A stretch of 64,000 nucleotides of DNA, taken from assembly GCA_017940895.1 (NCBI GenBank), contig JAGAXM010000002.1, positions 62,001 to 126,000 of the forward strand, given 5' to 3'. The notes below the pieces were generated by a model that worked only from the letters and a program-made list of their open reading frames with translations, did no database searches and was not told the origin of the DNA. Below, one piece after another: positions 19,122 through 28,119 of this stretch (within the stretch, counting starts at the first letter, position 1; every line of letters begins with the position of its first letter). This DNA comes from Clostridiales bacterium. GTDB taxonomy: Bacteria > Bacillota > Clostridia > Saccharofermentanales > Saccharofermentanaceae. The position numbers and the translations under genes were made by a program.

Positions 19122-19451
19122 GGTGTCGATATACTGCTTCAGTTGTTTTAACTTGTCTTCATCATAATCCTTACATGCTTCGACAAGCGAAAAAAGCATT
19201 GGTGATGCGTCTTTGTCAATTAATATGAAATCCGGCGTGTTAAGATCTGTCTGATCCGTCAGATATGCAACGGAAGTATTAAGTACATTCGCGATAGCGG
19301 TAACAACCTGAATTGAAGGGATTCTGGTGCCGTTCTCATAACGGACGTAAGCGGGTTGTGATACATTGATCCTTTTGGCGGCCTCTCTCTTAGACAGACC
19401 GGCTTTCTCTCTACATTCTGTAAGTCTTTTAAGATTAAGTTGTATATCCAT
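19116..19451 (-). CDS. XRE-family transcriptional regulator (first of two paralogues)
   Basis: 111 aa from the ATG at 19451, preceded by GGAAGG at good spacing. The N-terminal lambda-repressor-type helix-turn-helix (LSKREAAKRINVSQPAYVRY) occupies about residues 14-65; the C-terminal tail (LIDKDASPMLFSLVEACKDY) resembles that of the second XRE protein at 57406-57738, of nearly equal length. It is divergent from the YhcG-type gene, with repeated operator-like sites between them. A role as local repressor of itself and the nuclease gene is inferred. Confidence 0.85.
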   Translation of the reverse strand: MDIQLNLKRLTECREKAGLSKREAAKRINVSQPAYVRYENGTRIPSIQVVTAIANVLNTSVAYLTDQTDLNTPDFILIDKDASPMLFSLVEACKDYDEDKLKQLKQYIDTL

Positions 19452-19476
19452 AATTATTGCCTTCCTCCTATTGAGG

Positions 19477-19519
19477 ATACCAACGGAATACAATATAATC
19501 AAACATATACCAATGGAAT
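19477..19519. promoter_or_regulatory. Two operator-like direct repeats between XRE and yhcG-type genes
   Basis: ATACCAACGGAAT (19477-19489) and ATACCAATGGAAT (19507-19519), 30 bp apart centre to centre. Each is an imperfect palindrome of the form ATNCC-N3-GGNAT. The spacing of about three helical turns suits two repressor dimers on one DNA face. Confidence 0.55.
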
Positions 19520-19553
19520 CGTTTGCCTATTTGAATAAGGGGGGTAAGTGACT

Positions 19554-20732
19554 ATGAGTGATGTCATAGATAACAATTCACAGTATGCCAAATGGATAAA
19601 GGAAATCAGTAAGCGATTTAAGCGGAGTCAGATTAAGGCTGCCTGTAGCGTTAACGTAGAACTATTAAAGTTCTATTGGAGTTTGGGAAAAGAAATAGCC
19701 ATACGAGAAAGAGATAATCGTTATGGTAAACATTTAATTGACAGGCTAAGTAAAGATTTGCGAGATGAATTACCGGATGTAAAATCTTTTTCCAGAACAA
19801 ACCTCTATTATATGAAAGGTTTTTATGAATTATATTCCAATGAGATTGTCCCCCAAGTTGGGGAACAATCTGAACTAATACCTTTTTATATCCCGTGGGG
19901 GCACAATAAACTCATAATCGATAAGTGCAGAAATAATACTGACAAAGCAATATTCTTTGTTAAACAGACGATCGAGAATAACTGGTCACGAGCCGTATTA
20001 CTTAACTTTCTCGATACGGATCTCTATGAGCGTAAGGGAAAAGCAATTACGAATTTTGGAATGGTACTGCCATCCGTTCAGAGTGATCTTGCTCAGGAGT
20101 TGATCAAGGATCCGTATAACTTTGACTTTCTGACGTTAAGAGAGAATTATAATGAGAAAGAATTGGAAGATGCGTTGATGAATAATATTCAGAAACTGCT
20201 CATGGAGTTGGGCAAAGGCTTCGCTTTTGTCGGTCGTGAATACAGATTGGTTGTTGGGAATACAGAACAGTTTATAGATCTGTTATTTTATAACATACCT
20301 AATCATTGCTATGTGGTTGTAGAAGTTAAAGTTAGAGATTTTGAACCCGGAGACATGGGGCAGTTAGGTACTTATATTGGAGCTGTTGACGGTCTGCTTA
20401 AGGGCGAGGGAGATAATCATACAATAGGGTTGTTGATATGCAAGACAAAGGATAATGTTCTGGCACAGTATGCAGTTAATATGATTAATGCTCCGATTGG
20501 CATCTCTGAATATGAATTGAGTACTCTCATACCAAAGGAGTATAAGAAGTCCATGCCGACTATAGAAGAAATCGAAAACGAATTGAAAGATAAGCATAAA
20601 CTCGATGAGAGAAATATTATGAATGCCGCTAAGATTAATATATTGTTTAAATCAAGCTACGGTGATGTCACTCCTGATTTCTTTGTCGAGGGAAGAGTTC
20701 AGGGTTTTCAGGTAGAGAGGGATTCTTTATGA
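19554..20732 (+). CDS. YhcG/DUF1016-family PD-(D/E)XK nuclease protein
   Basis: 392 aa. The ATG at 19554 is chosen over GTG 19548 because the GGGGGG ribosome site (19539-19544) is 9 bases from the former and 3 from the latter. An N-terminal DUF1016 helical domain (FYWSLGKEIA, SFSRTNLYYMKGFY) is followed by a nuclease fold with IDLLFYN and, 12 residues later, VVVEVKV, i.e. the D...E-x-K active site. YhcG-type proteins often lie near restriction-modification or other defence genes. The gene is visibly AT-richer than the pilus operon, suggesting acquisition. Substrate unknown. Confidence 0.85.
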   Translation: MSDVIDNNSQYAKWIKEISKRFKRSQIKAACSVNVELLKFYWSLGKEIAIRERDNRYGKHLIDRLSKDLRDELPDVKSFSRTNLYYMKGFYELYSNEIVPQVGEQSELIPFYIPWGHNKLIIDKCRNNTDKAIFFVKQTIENNWSRAVLLNFLDTDLYERKGKAITNFGMVLPSVQSDLAQELIKDPYNFDFLTLRENYNEKELEDALMNNIQKLLMELGKGFAFVGREYRLVVGNTEQFIDLLFYNIPNHCYVVVEVKVRDFEPGDMGQLGTYIGAVDGLLKGEGDNHTIGLLICKTKDNVLAQYAVNMINAPIGISEYELSTLIPKEYKKSMPTIEEIENELKDKHKLDERNIMNAAKINILFKSSYGDVTPDFFVEGRVQGFQVERDSL

Positions 20733-20753
20733 ATATATGCACAGCTGAGGTGA

Positions 20754-23525
20754 TTATTGTCCGAAGACTTCTTCTTCGGAGACAATTCTCCAGTTGTTGA
20801 GGTCATAAATATTATCTCGGACTGCTAGCCATTCAGAACCTGACAGGTCGAATCCGTTTCCTTCATTTAACTGCCAATTATAAGAATTGGTAATATAAAC
20901 AACACCATCAGTCTTGTCATCATCAGTTATTGGATTACCTGTAAACGGGTTGACGGGATTGTCGATTATTCCTGACATAGCAAGTAACGGAACATCGGCA
21001 TTTGTCATAAATGTATTATCGATAGAGAATGGTTCATTCGAACCGAAGTCTTTAACCATCAATAAAGGACAGAATCTTTCAAGATCAATTTCGTCATTGA
21101 GGAACATATCGGGGAACTGCTGTATAGGATAACCATGATCTGAAACCAGTATGATCCTTGTATTGTCAAAGACGCCTTCTTCTCTGAGATAGTCAAACCA
21201 TACGGCAAGTTCTTCATATGTGGCGATGTTTATGCAGTAATGGCTCCACTGAAAACTGTCCGCTATTACCATTGTTCTGCCGTTCAGAATTCTGTTTTGG
21301 TAATATGAGCTGTAATCATTATTAGTTATTCTTAATGAACTTGCTCTTAATTCGTATTCCGGTGGAGCTAGTTGTGCCGGATTGTGGGGAGTATCATTCT
21401 GTAATAGAAGGAAGCTGCCTTCCGGTTCATCGTCTATGGATGTCAGTTGAGTTAAGCGGTTGAGTGTTGAGAAACTGTCTATAAGAGTTCTTGGGTAGTT
21501 TGCTGAAGGGGCGTTGTAGATGTATTCTCCGTTGTCATAAATAAAGTCGCGTAAAGCAACTGGAGATGTTCTGAATAAACTGAACATGACGAAGTTACGT
21601 CTTTGTTTGTTATCGAATGAATAATTATCTAATTCATTGACGATATACTCATCTGAGAACTTTCCTTTTAATGAATATGCTTCAACGTTAGAAAACGCAT
21701 CATATATTGATAAATCCGATATTTCTGAGTATCCTGCATAAGGAGGATCAATAACCGTTACATCATACCCATTCTGTGAAAATAGCGCTGGCATTAAAAG
21801 AAGGGACTCATTATACTTTTGACTTATGGATTCTCTAGTTCTCAGATTGATCCGATCCGGAGGATATTCATATCCGCCGAACAAGCAGGGAGCCCCAATG
21901 TTGGTGCATCTGCCTAATGATACTGTATTTGGATAATAGACAAATCCCTGATAACGGTCCAATAATTCAGGATTCTCATCAAAAATATAAGGCACTTCTC
22001 TGCCTAATGCTCGATCTAGCATAAAGACTATGACGTTATTACCTGTACGGCTGAAACGGAGAATGCCATCGTAAGCAGTTTTCTCTGTCATATCCGTTTG
22101 TATACTCTGGACAGTGTTGTTTATGATGGAAATATTACGTATGCTCAATATCAGCAAAGGGATGGAGATTACAATCGAAAGGTATTTAAGAAGAACAGGT
22201 TTTTTGATGAACAATAACAGACAGGTTGCAAGTATCATTATTCCTGTGACAGAATTAACAATCGTGAATAATACAGGGAAATGCACTAATTCATCATATT
22301 GAAGATCAGTATAAAGAGTTCCGAAACTCATTGTGAAAATAAACTGATTGATAACGGAATATACAAGGGAGAAGGAGAGAAAAACAGATATTAGTAATCG
22401 TCCTTGGGACTTGTATGAATAAAAAATAACCGTGAGCCATACCAAAAGAAGACCTGTATATATAGTCAGAGGATAAGTCAGAAGATCATAGTTGAACAGT
22501 CCGCTTGAAGAGTTTACGAATTCTATCGCGGATGAAGAGAGAACTGTTGAAGGAATATATAATCCCAAAAGGATGCATAGCGCCAATTCTGTTAATAATA
22601 CGAGCGATAGTGACGGGCGAGGGAATGATATTGGATGCTTGGAGACAATTGGGAAACGGTTGATTATGTAAGATTTAATTTTTGCTTCGCCAAGAGTTAC
22701 AAGAATATAGCTGATAGAACAGATTACAAGGATTTCTGCGGGTACGGTGTCAATCCTGTATGTAAGAGAAAGTGTCTCGGCAACAATAAGAACGCTGAAT
22801 GCCATGACGACTTTAACTGTTTTCTGTACTCGGGCAGACTGGTTCTGAACTACATTCTTCGCCAGCGAGAAGATGTTATTCATAGTCCAATATAAAACAA
22901 GTCCTGAAGGACTGTCATAAAGGAGAACCAAGAAAATAAGCGCAGTAACGATGATTTGAACTTTAAGTTTTGTATTGGAGTCTTTGGCATATATAAAGCC
23001 GGCGATCAGATTAATAACCGTCATAAGGATCGGCAGGAGATTAATTGATAATCCTCCTATTATCAGTAACTTGTCGGGTTCAATCAGATTTTTAATCGGT
23101 CCGAATGCTGCGCCGTCAAGTAAACTCAGTGAGGAAATGAACTGATATGCGGCAATGAAAAAGGGAATCTGGAGTAATAAAGGTACGGACTCCTTCATAA
23201 AACTCAGCGGGTTATAATGACATTCTTTGTAGTATGCTGAGAGCATCATGAACTGTTCATCGCCTTTGAAAGCCTTCTTAATATCTTTTACGTGACCTTC
23301 CATCGATTTCTTTTTAATCTGTTCTTCTTTTTGCATTGTATCTGCTCTTTGGTAGAGCGGAAGGACAATAAGATTAATAACTATACTTAAAACGATTATT
23401 GTAATTGCCGGGTTACCAAAAGATCTGTAGATCAGAGTGAACAGCAGATCATATATGAATATTAAGGAACTTATAAAGATGTCATAAATTATATGCATAT
23501 ACCAAATGGTAGCACTTTTATACAT
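20754..23525 (-). CDS. YidC/Oxa1 insertase domain fused to an alkaline-phosphatase-fold sulfatase domain
   Basis: 923 aa. Residues about 10-235 are a YidC/Oxa1 core (NPAITIIVLSIVINLIVLPL ... YKECHYNPLSFMKESVPLLL ... SGLVLYWTMNNIFSLAKNVV). About ten further hydrophobic helices follow (about 240-480), then a sulfatase-like extracytoplasmic domain (about 495-880) with NVIVFMLDRALG, a candidate nucleophile Thr in GRCTNIG, and metal ligands in ILVSDHGYP. This set resembles LtaS-type phosphoglycerol transferases or phosphoethanolamine transferases. The start is uncertain (ATG 23525 or 23498, neither with a strong ribosome site). It is divergent from the major pilin gene; AT-rich. Substrate unknown. 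Confidence 0.8.
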   Translation of the reverse strand: MYKSATIWYMHIIYDIFISSLIFIYDLLFTLIYRSFGNPAITIIVLSIVINLIVLPLYQRADTMQKEEQIKKKSMEGHVKDIKKAFKGDEQFMMLSAYYKECHYNPLSFMKESVPLLLQIPFFIAAYQFISSLSLLDGAAFGPIKNLIEPDKLLIIGGLSINLLPILMTVINLIAGFIYAKDSNTKLKVQIIVTALIFLVLLYDSPSGLVLYWTMNNIFSLAKNVVQNQSARVQKTVKVVMAFSVLIVAETLSLTYRIDTVPAEILVICSISYILVTLGEAKIKSYIINRFPIVSKHPISFPRPSLSLVLLTELALCILLGLYIPSTVLSSSAIEFVNSSSGLFNYDLLTYPLTIYTGLLLVWLTVIFYSYKSQGRLLISVFLSFSLVYSVINQFIFTMSFGTLYTDLQYDELVHFPVLFTIVNSVTGIMILATCLLLFIKKPVLLKYLSIVISIPLLILSIRNISIINNTVQSIQTDMTEKTAYDGILRFSRTGNNVIVFMLDRALGREVPYIFDENPELLDRYQGFVYYPNTVSLGRCTNIGAPCLFGGYEYPPDRINLRTRESISQKYNESLLLMPALFSQNGYDVTVIDPPYAGYSEISDLSIYDAFSNVEAYSLKGKFSDEYIVNELDNYSFDNKQRRNFVMFSLFRTSPVALRDFIYDNGEYIYNAPSANYPRTLIDSFSTLNRLTQLTSIDDEPEGSFLLLQNDTPHNPAQLAPPEYELRASSLRITNNDYSSYYQNRILNGRTMVIADSFQWSHYCINIATYEELAVWFDYLREEGVFDNTRIILVSDHGYPIQQFPDMFLNDEIDLERFCPLLMVKDFGSNEPFSIDNTFMTNADVPLLAMSGIIDNPVNPFTGNPITDDDKTDGVVYITNSYNWQLNEGNGFDLSGSEWLAVRDNIYDLNNWRIVSEEEVFGQ

Positions 23526-23638
23526 GTATTTGAGTAATAATCGTGTGTTTTCGGTTTACGAATTCGCAATAAATCCATTCAAAAAGCCCTGAATAGTAAA
23601 TGAATTGTTAAGCGAAAGTTAATTGTGCCCATATGCTA

Positions 23639-23667
23639 TTGCAAAGGTTTTTGGCGCTTGGTATAGT
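23639..23667 (+). promoter_or_regulatory. Promoter of the major-type pilin gene
   Basis: TTGCAA (23639-23644), 17-bp spacer, TATAGT (23662-23667), about 85 bases before the pilin ATG. The leader of about 78 bases ends in a strong AAGGAGG. Confidence 0.65.
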
Positions 23668-23751
23668 GCAGACATAACAACAAATCAAGCAAAAATTGAT
23701 CGGTTGATAAACACAAATTCTAACTCAAATTATCGAAGGAGGAAACAAAAA

Positions 23752-24153
23752 ATGAAAAAGACAAGAAAGTCATCTAAGAAGGGTTTTACACTCGTTGAGC
23801 TTATCGTAGTTCTCGTTATCCTTGCTATTCTCGCAGCAATGCTCGTACCGGCTCTCACAGGATACATCAGAAGAGCTCGTCAGGAGAAGGATTATCAGAT
23901 GGCTGCTACTGTATTGACAGCAGCTCAGGCAGCAGCAACATATCAGTACTCATTGGGTGCTACAGGTACTATTTCTGAAGGTACTGAGGCTGGAAATGGT
24001 GAGACTGTTGCGAAGTTAGTAGGTACAGGTTTTACAGGTTGTCAGTTTGCAACTGATGGAAGCGGTATTATTACAAGTGGTACAGTTACTATTGGTTCTT
24101 ATACATACTCTTGGAATGGTTCTAGCTGGTCTGCAAATTCTGCTAAAACATAA
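23752..24153 (+). CDS. pilA: Small type IV pilin, probable major subunit
   Basis: 133 aa from ATG 23752, which has AAGGAGG about 8 bases upstream; the frame is open upstream but without a ribosome site. Leader MKKTRKSSKKG is cut at G11/F12 to give FTLVELIVVLVILAILAAML with Glu5 present. The mature protein is about 122 aa: a long N-terminal helix followed by a Gly/Ser/Thr-rich beta region (GTISEGTEAG, SGIITSGTVTIGSYTYSWNG). A strong ribosome site, own promoter and own terminator fit high expression. Many surface Ser/Thr residues could accept modification by the flanking envelope enzymes (inference). Confidence 0.88.
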   Translation: MKKTRKSSKKGFTLVELIVVLVILAILAAMLVPALTGYIRRARQEKDYQMAATVLTAAQAAATYQYSLGATGTISEGTEAGNGETVAKLVGTGFTGCQFATDGSGIITSGTVTIGSYTYSWNGSSWSANSAKT

Positions 24154-24186
24154 TGACAGCTTAGTTATTAGTTAATAGTTACTAAC

Positions 24187-24217
24187 GGGAAGCGCCGGAA
24201 ACGGCGCTTCCCTTATT
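24187..24217 (+). terminator. Rho-independent terminator after pilA
   Basis: Eleven-bp perfect stem GGGAAGCGCCG / CGGCGCTTCCC with a GAAA tetraloop, followed by TTATTGTT. Very stable; it makes pilA largely monocistronic. Confidence 0.93.
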
Positions 24218-24251
24218 GTTAAAAATAATTTAATATTAGAGCATCATCATA

Positions 24252-26777
24252 ATGAAGGTTTGGGGTATGACGTTAGGAAAGAACAAGAATAAACAGTACC
24301 TGCTGATTTTTGTCTTTGGCATGATTCTCTATTTGATCGCAGTTATGCCATCCATCATATATAGACATGGTTTTTTCTATTATTATGGAGATTACAATTT
24401 TCAAACTATAGAGTTTTATACATCCGCGGTAGAAGCGGTTAAGAATGGATATTTTTTCTGGAATCCCAATATAGAACTTGGATCTTCGATGGCGGGTGCG
24501 TATGCGTTTTATCTTTGGGGAAGTCCGTTTTTTTGGATTTCTGTCTTATTTCCTACTAAGTGGATTCCCTATATTCTCCCACTCATTATGTCACTTCGTT
24601 ACGGATGTGCGATGCTTACAGCGTATATTTGGATCAGACAGTATACAAAAACCTCAAGAGGCGCTTTGATTGGAGCTATCCTGTATGCATTCTCCGGTTA
24701 TCAGGCAGTAAATATCGTTTTCTCGTCATTTCATGATGTAACGGCATTTTTTCCCTTGTATCTGTATGCTTTTGACCGATTAATGCTGCGTAAGGACTGG
24801 AGCCGGACTGCTTTTGCTCTGATGACGGCATTTATGCTTATCATCAATTACTTTTTCTTCTTCGGAGAAGTTGTATTCCTGATTCTGTATTTCTTTGTGC
24901 GTTTTTATGTCTTTAAGCCCAAGGAGAAGCCCGCAGATTATTCCGTTTCTAACAAGAAGAGAATTAAAGGCAATCTCAATCTTCTGCTAAATGCTTTGAT
25001 CTGTGGAGCCTTAGGGGTAATTATATCGGCTTTCTTTATTGTTCAGGCTATGAACGGTCTGGTGGGTAATACTCGTCTAGGAAATATTATACAGGGCAAT
25101 TCATTTCTTGCCTATGATTCGTCGCTGACCATATGGACTATTTTAAAGTCATTGTTCTTTGTTCCTGAGTTGATGGGAAGGCAGGCACTTTTCTTTAATT
25201 CTGAGGTATCATGGGCATCTGTAAGTCTATACATTCCGTGCATTTCGATTGTTGGAGTAATAGTTTACTTTAGATCTGTAAAAGAAAAGTGGAGTGACTG
25301 GAGCATAAGACTTATCGTGATAATGTCGGTGATGGCGGTAATCCCCGGACTTAATGCTATGTTTTCTGCTCTGAATACACAGTATTATGCCAGATGGTAT
25401 TATATCCCGATTCTTATAATGTCCATGATGACTTCTGTTGCTTTGGAAAATGAGGATGAGAAAGCAATAAAGACGGCTGCCAAAGCAGTGTTATTTATAA
25501 CGGGAGGTTTGTTGATTTTTTCATTCCTTCCGGGACAACATACTCCAGTTGCCAAGGGGTTCTTGTCCATTCCGAATAACTTTGAAAATTATTGGTTGGT
25601 TGTTTTGTCTACTGTATTTTTACTGCTGATATTGTATTACGTTGCTTTTGGTAACAGAAAGATGAAGGATGGTCAAAAATACATCAATAATGAGATTGTT
25701 GGAGTATTAGCTTTTTCCGCGGTAATTATGACCGGAGCTGTCTTGTTTAATGGAGTTAAGGTTTATGATAATTCGGCTGCAGAAGGCTTTAGACTTCAGT
25801 GTGTAGACGGACGTCCGGAATTGGACGAAACACAATATACCAGAATAGAGAATGACGAAACGGCAACAAATTGGTCATTGATTTGGAATCTGCCCAATAA
25901 TAATACCTTTCTTTCGACGGTTCATCCTTCGACATTTGTAATATATGAGAATTTAACATTCATCGTAAGGACTCAATTAAGTCCGATTCCTTTGAACTGT
26001 ATCGGGTTAAGGCAACTGTTGTCTACGCGTTACTATTTGAATAACCAAAATAAGCCGGATATATCAAATGGTGAAGCATATTCGTTCAGTGTAGAGTCTG
26101 ATGAAGAAACGTCAGAAACTAATGTAACTCTCCTGTCCGGAGCGGATGCGACGGGTGAAGAAGATATTCCTGAGGGGTTTGTGTACTATGGCGAGACAGA
26201 CGGATTTGATGTTTATGAGAATCCTCATTACATTCCTATGGGTTTTACGTTTGATTACTTCATAAGAGACGAACTCTTCCAGAAGATAAAGAATGATATA
26301 GATCTTAAGATATATGCTTCCGACAGGATTCTTGTCCGTGATCTGATACTGACAGATGAGCAGGCTGAGAGATATTCGGGCATCTTGGAAGAAGATACGG
26401 AATATCCTGAAGAGCCTATGAGTGAAGAAGAATTCTACAGACTCTCGGATGAACGTGCGGCTTCTGCTTGCACAACATTCACATACGATCCTTCCGGATA
26501 TCAGGCAACCATAGATCTTCCCAGAGAGAATCTTGTGTTTTTCACGATCCCGTGGGACAAGGGCTTCACAGCCTATGTCGACGGAGAACAGGCGGTACTT
26601 GAGAAGGTCGATTACGGCTTCATCGCTGTTCTTGTTCCGGAAGGTGAGCACAGCATCCGCCTTGAATGGAAGCCATATGGACTCGGTTACGGAATAGCCG
26701 CGAGTGTAGTCGGACTTCTGCTCTTGGCCGGGATTGCGGTATATGATTACAAAAAAGCCAAGCTTAATAAGGTATGA
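24252..26777 (+). CDS. YfhO-family membrane glycosyltransferase-like protein
   Basis: 841 aa with about 12-14 transmembrane helices in the first 490 residues and a last helix near 815-835 (GIAASVVGLLLLAGIAVY). The early loop GDYNFQTIEFYTSAVEAVKN and later RTQLSPIPLNCIGLRQLLST match YfhO/GT-C proteins. The family moves or transfers sugars from polyprenyl carriers on the outer face; Gram-positive members glycosylate lipoteichoic acid. The extracytoplasmic C-terminal region is rich in Asp/Glu. Start may be ATG 24252 or 24267; neither has a clear ribosome site. Its place beside pilA and the YidC-sulfatase gene suggests a shared envelope or pilin modification role, not proven. Confidence 0.8.
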   Translation: MKVWGMTLGKNKNKQYLLIFVFGMILYLIAVMPSIIYRHGFFYYYGDYNFQTIEFYTSAVEAVKNGYFFWNPNIELGSSMAGAYAFYLWGSPFFWISVLFPTKWIPYILPLIMSLRYGCAMLTAYIWIRQYTKTSRGALIGAILYAFSGYQAVNIVFSSFHDVTAFFPLYLYAFDRLMLRKDWSRTAFALMTAFMLIINYFFFFGEVVFLILYFFVRFYVFKPKEKPADYSVSNKKRIKGNLNLLLNALICGALGVIISAFFIVQAMNGLVGNTRLGNIIQGNSFLAYDSSLTIWTILKSLFFVPELMGRQALFFNSEVSWASVSLYIPCISIVGVIVYFRSVKEKWSDWSIRLIVIMSVMAVIPGLNAMFSALNTQYYARWYYIPILIMSMMTSVALENEDEKAIKTAAKAVLFITGGLLIFSFLPGQHTPVAKGFLSIPNNFENYWLVVLSTVFLLLILYYVAFGNRKMKDGQKYINNEIVGVLAFSAVIMTGAVLFNGVKVYDNSAAEGFRLQCVDGRPELDETQYTRIENDETATNWSLIWNLPNNNTFLSTVHPSTFVIYENLTFIVRTQLSPIPLNCIGLRQLLSTRYYLNNQNKPDISNGEAYSFSVESDEETSETNVTLLSGADATGEEDIPEGFVYYGETDGFDVYENPHYIPMGFTFDYFIRDELFQKIKNDIDLKIYASDRILVRDLILTDEQAERYSGILEEDTEYPEEPMSEEEFYRLSDERAASACTTFTYDPSGYQATIDLPRENLVFFTIPWDKGFTAYVDGEQAVLEKVDYGFIAVLVPEGEHSIRLEWKPYGLGYGIAASVVGLLLLAGIAVYDYKKAKLNKV

Positions 26778-26784
26778 AGACATG

Positions 26785-26810
26785 ATGCCGGGGTAATCCC
26801 GGCATTTTTT
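26785..26810 (+). terminator. Rho-independent terminator after the YfhO gene
   Basis: Stem ATGCCGGG / CCCGGCAT (26785-26792 with 26798-26805), five-base loop, T run. Confidence 0.9.
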
Positions 26811-26858
26811 ATTTACGGTCTTGTGACTGTTTGTTCACAGAACGTAACCCTGAAAATA

Positions 26859-26888
26859 TTGAAGTTATAGGGGCTCGCGGTGTAAAAT
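26859..26888 (+). promoter_or_regulatory. Putative promoter of the minor pseudopilin operon
   Basis: TTGAAG (26859-26864), 18-bp spacer, TAAAAT (26883-26888), 44 bases before the first pseudopilin ATG. Just upstream lies TGTGA-N8-TCACA (26822-26839), a loose inverted repeat of unknown meaning. Confidence 0.5.
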
Positions 26889-26932
26889 CAAATTAAATAG
26901 AGGATTAGTGTTATAAAGGCGGAGGTCTGTTT

Positions 26933-27655
26933 ATGGTAAGGCTGACAAACAAGGTTCACAGACGGGGCAAGCGGGCGTTCACGCTCGTTGAGCTTATTGT
27001 TGTCCTTGTTATTTTGGCAGTAATAGCCGCGATGCTTGTTCCTGCGCTTACCGGTTATATAAAGCAGGCGAAGAGGGCTAAGTGTTATGACATCGCTTAT
27101 GATGCCCGCGTTGCTGCCCAGGCGGTGCTTACCGAACTCTATGCTCAGTATGGAGATCCGCTTACAGATCCTTCAAGAAGTGTTACTACAAGTGACGGAA
27201 ACAACCTTAACTGGTACAGCGGAGCAAATGCTCAGTATGGCGACCGTGTTCTGGACCTTATGGGTATAGACAGAGCACATCAGCCGGATGTCCTTATCAT
27301 AGGAGTGGGTTATTCCGGAATCGAGAATACATCCAGCCATGTTACGCTGGATGCAGATGTAGAATATACAGTCTACTATCTGGCATACATGCGTGATCAG
27401 AATTCTCCTGCCGTTTTCTATGTTAACGGAGAGTGGAGATATATTTATCCGACGAAGAGCCCTGCTGTTATTACGAAAACGGCATTTAATGTAAACGGAA
27501 CGACACGTAATGTTAATTCCATAAGCAGTACAGGCATGCCTTTGCATTTTATCGTAATCTGCAACAGGAATAATCTTGATGACACTCATCTGTGGATCAA
27601 TGAGGGCGACAGAAGATCTCTGATAAACCACAGCCAGGGTTATAACGGTTTCTGA
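26933..27655 (+). CDS. Minor pseudopilin with Ala at the cleavage site
   Basis: 240 aa. The N-terminus RRGKRA^FTLVELIVVLVILAVI is a class III prepilin signal, but the residue before cleavage is Ala15 where Gly is usual; Glu5 is present. The first about 35 mature residues are nearly identical to the small pilin PilA (LVPALTGYI(K/R)), and the rest is a longer beta-rich head. First of four consecutive pilin-like genes; the next starts 5 bases after its stop. Likely a minor pilin of the same fibre. Confidence 0.85.
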   Translation: MVRLTNKVHRRGKRAFTLVELIVVLVILAVIAAMLVPALTGYIKQAKRAKCYDIAYDARVAAQAVLTELYAQYGDPLTDPSRSVTTSDGNNLNWYSGANAQYGDRVLDLMGIDRAHQPDVLIIGVGYSGIENTSSHVTLDADVEYTVYYLAYMRDQNSPAVFYVNGEWRYIYPTKSPAVITKTAFNVNGTTRNVNSISSTGMPLHFIVICNRNNLDDTHLWINEGDRRSLINHSQGYNGF

Positions 27656-27660
27656 TAATT

Positions 27661-28119
27661 ATGAGAAGGATAAGTAAGACGTCTGCCGGCCTGAGAGCTG
27701 CTCATATACTTAAGAGTAACGACGGTGCGAGCATAGTGCTCGTCAGTATCATCGCGATCCTTGTTATTACCGCGGTGGTTATTCTTCGTATGAGTACCAG
27801 TTCGCTGATGGCAGGTTCTGACAAGCAGTACAGACAGGATCAGGCTTATATGATGGCTACCAGCATGGGAGCTTCGTTAGACAATCTGATCGTCACTAAG
27901 ACAATAAGACTTACGAACTATACTGACCCTAATGGTACGGTGATTATCACCGATTCGCCCACTTCGATTCCGAATTCTTCCGTAACGGCTACGGTAACTC
28001 CTTCCGGAGTAGGTTATGTCCTGCAGGTAGAGGCGAAGGTGGCAGGTGAGACGTACATATACTCTGCTTATTACAGCAGAGCAGGCAACTCAGATAATTT
28101 TACGAGGCAGATATTATGA
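27661..28119 (+). CDS. GspK/PilX-like pseudopilin lacking Glu5
   Basis: 152 aa. Leader ends SNDG^ASIVLVSIIAILVITAVVIL (G22/A23) and the fifth mature residue is Leu, not Glu. Loss of Glu5 is the hallmark of the GspK/PilX tip subunit, which needs no downstream partner to pair with. The segment after the helix (YRQDQAYMMATSMGASLDNL) fits the PilX family. It overlaps the next gene by 4 bases, so the two are translationally coupled. Confidence 0.78.
   Translation: MRRISKTSAGLRAAHILKSNDGASIVLVSIIAILVITAVVILRMSTSSLMAGSDKQYRQDQAYMMATSMGASLDNLIVTKTIRLTNYTDPNGTVIITDSPTSIPNSSVTATVTPSGVGYVLQVEAKVAGETYIYSAYYSRAGNSDNFTRQIL

Noticed and set aside
23623..23751. Upstream extension of the small pilin to 23623
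   Set aside because: The promoter lies inside that stretch and the AAGGAGG site points to ATG 23752.
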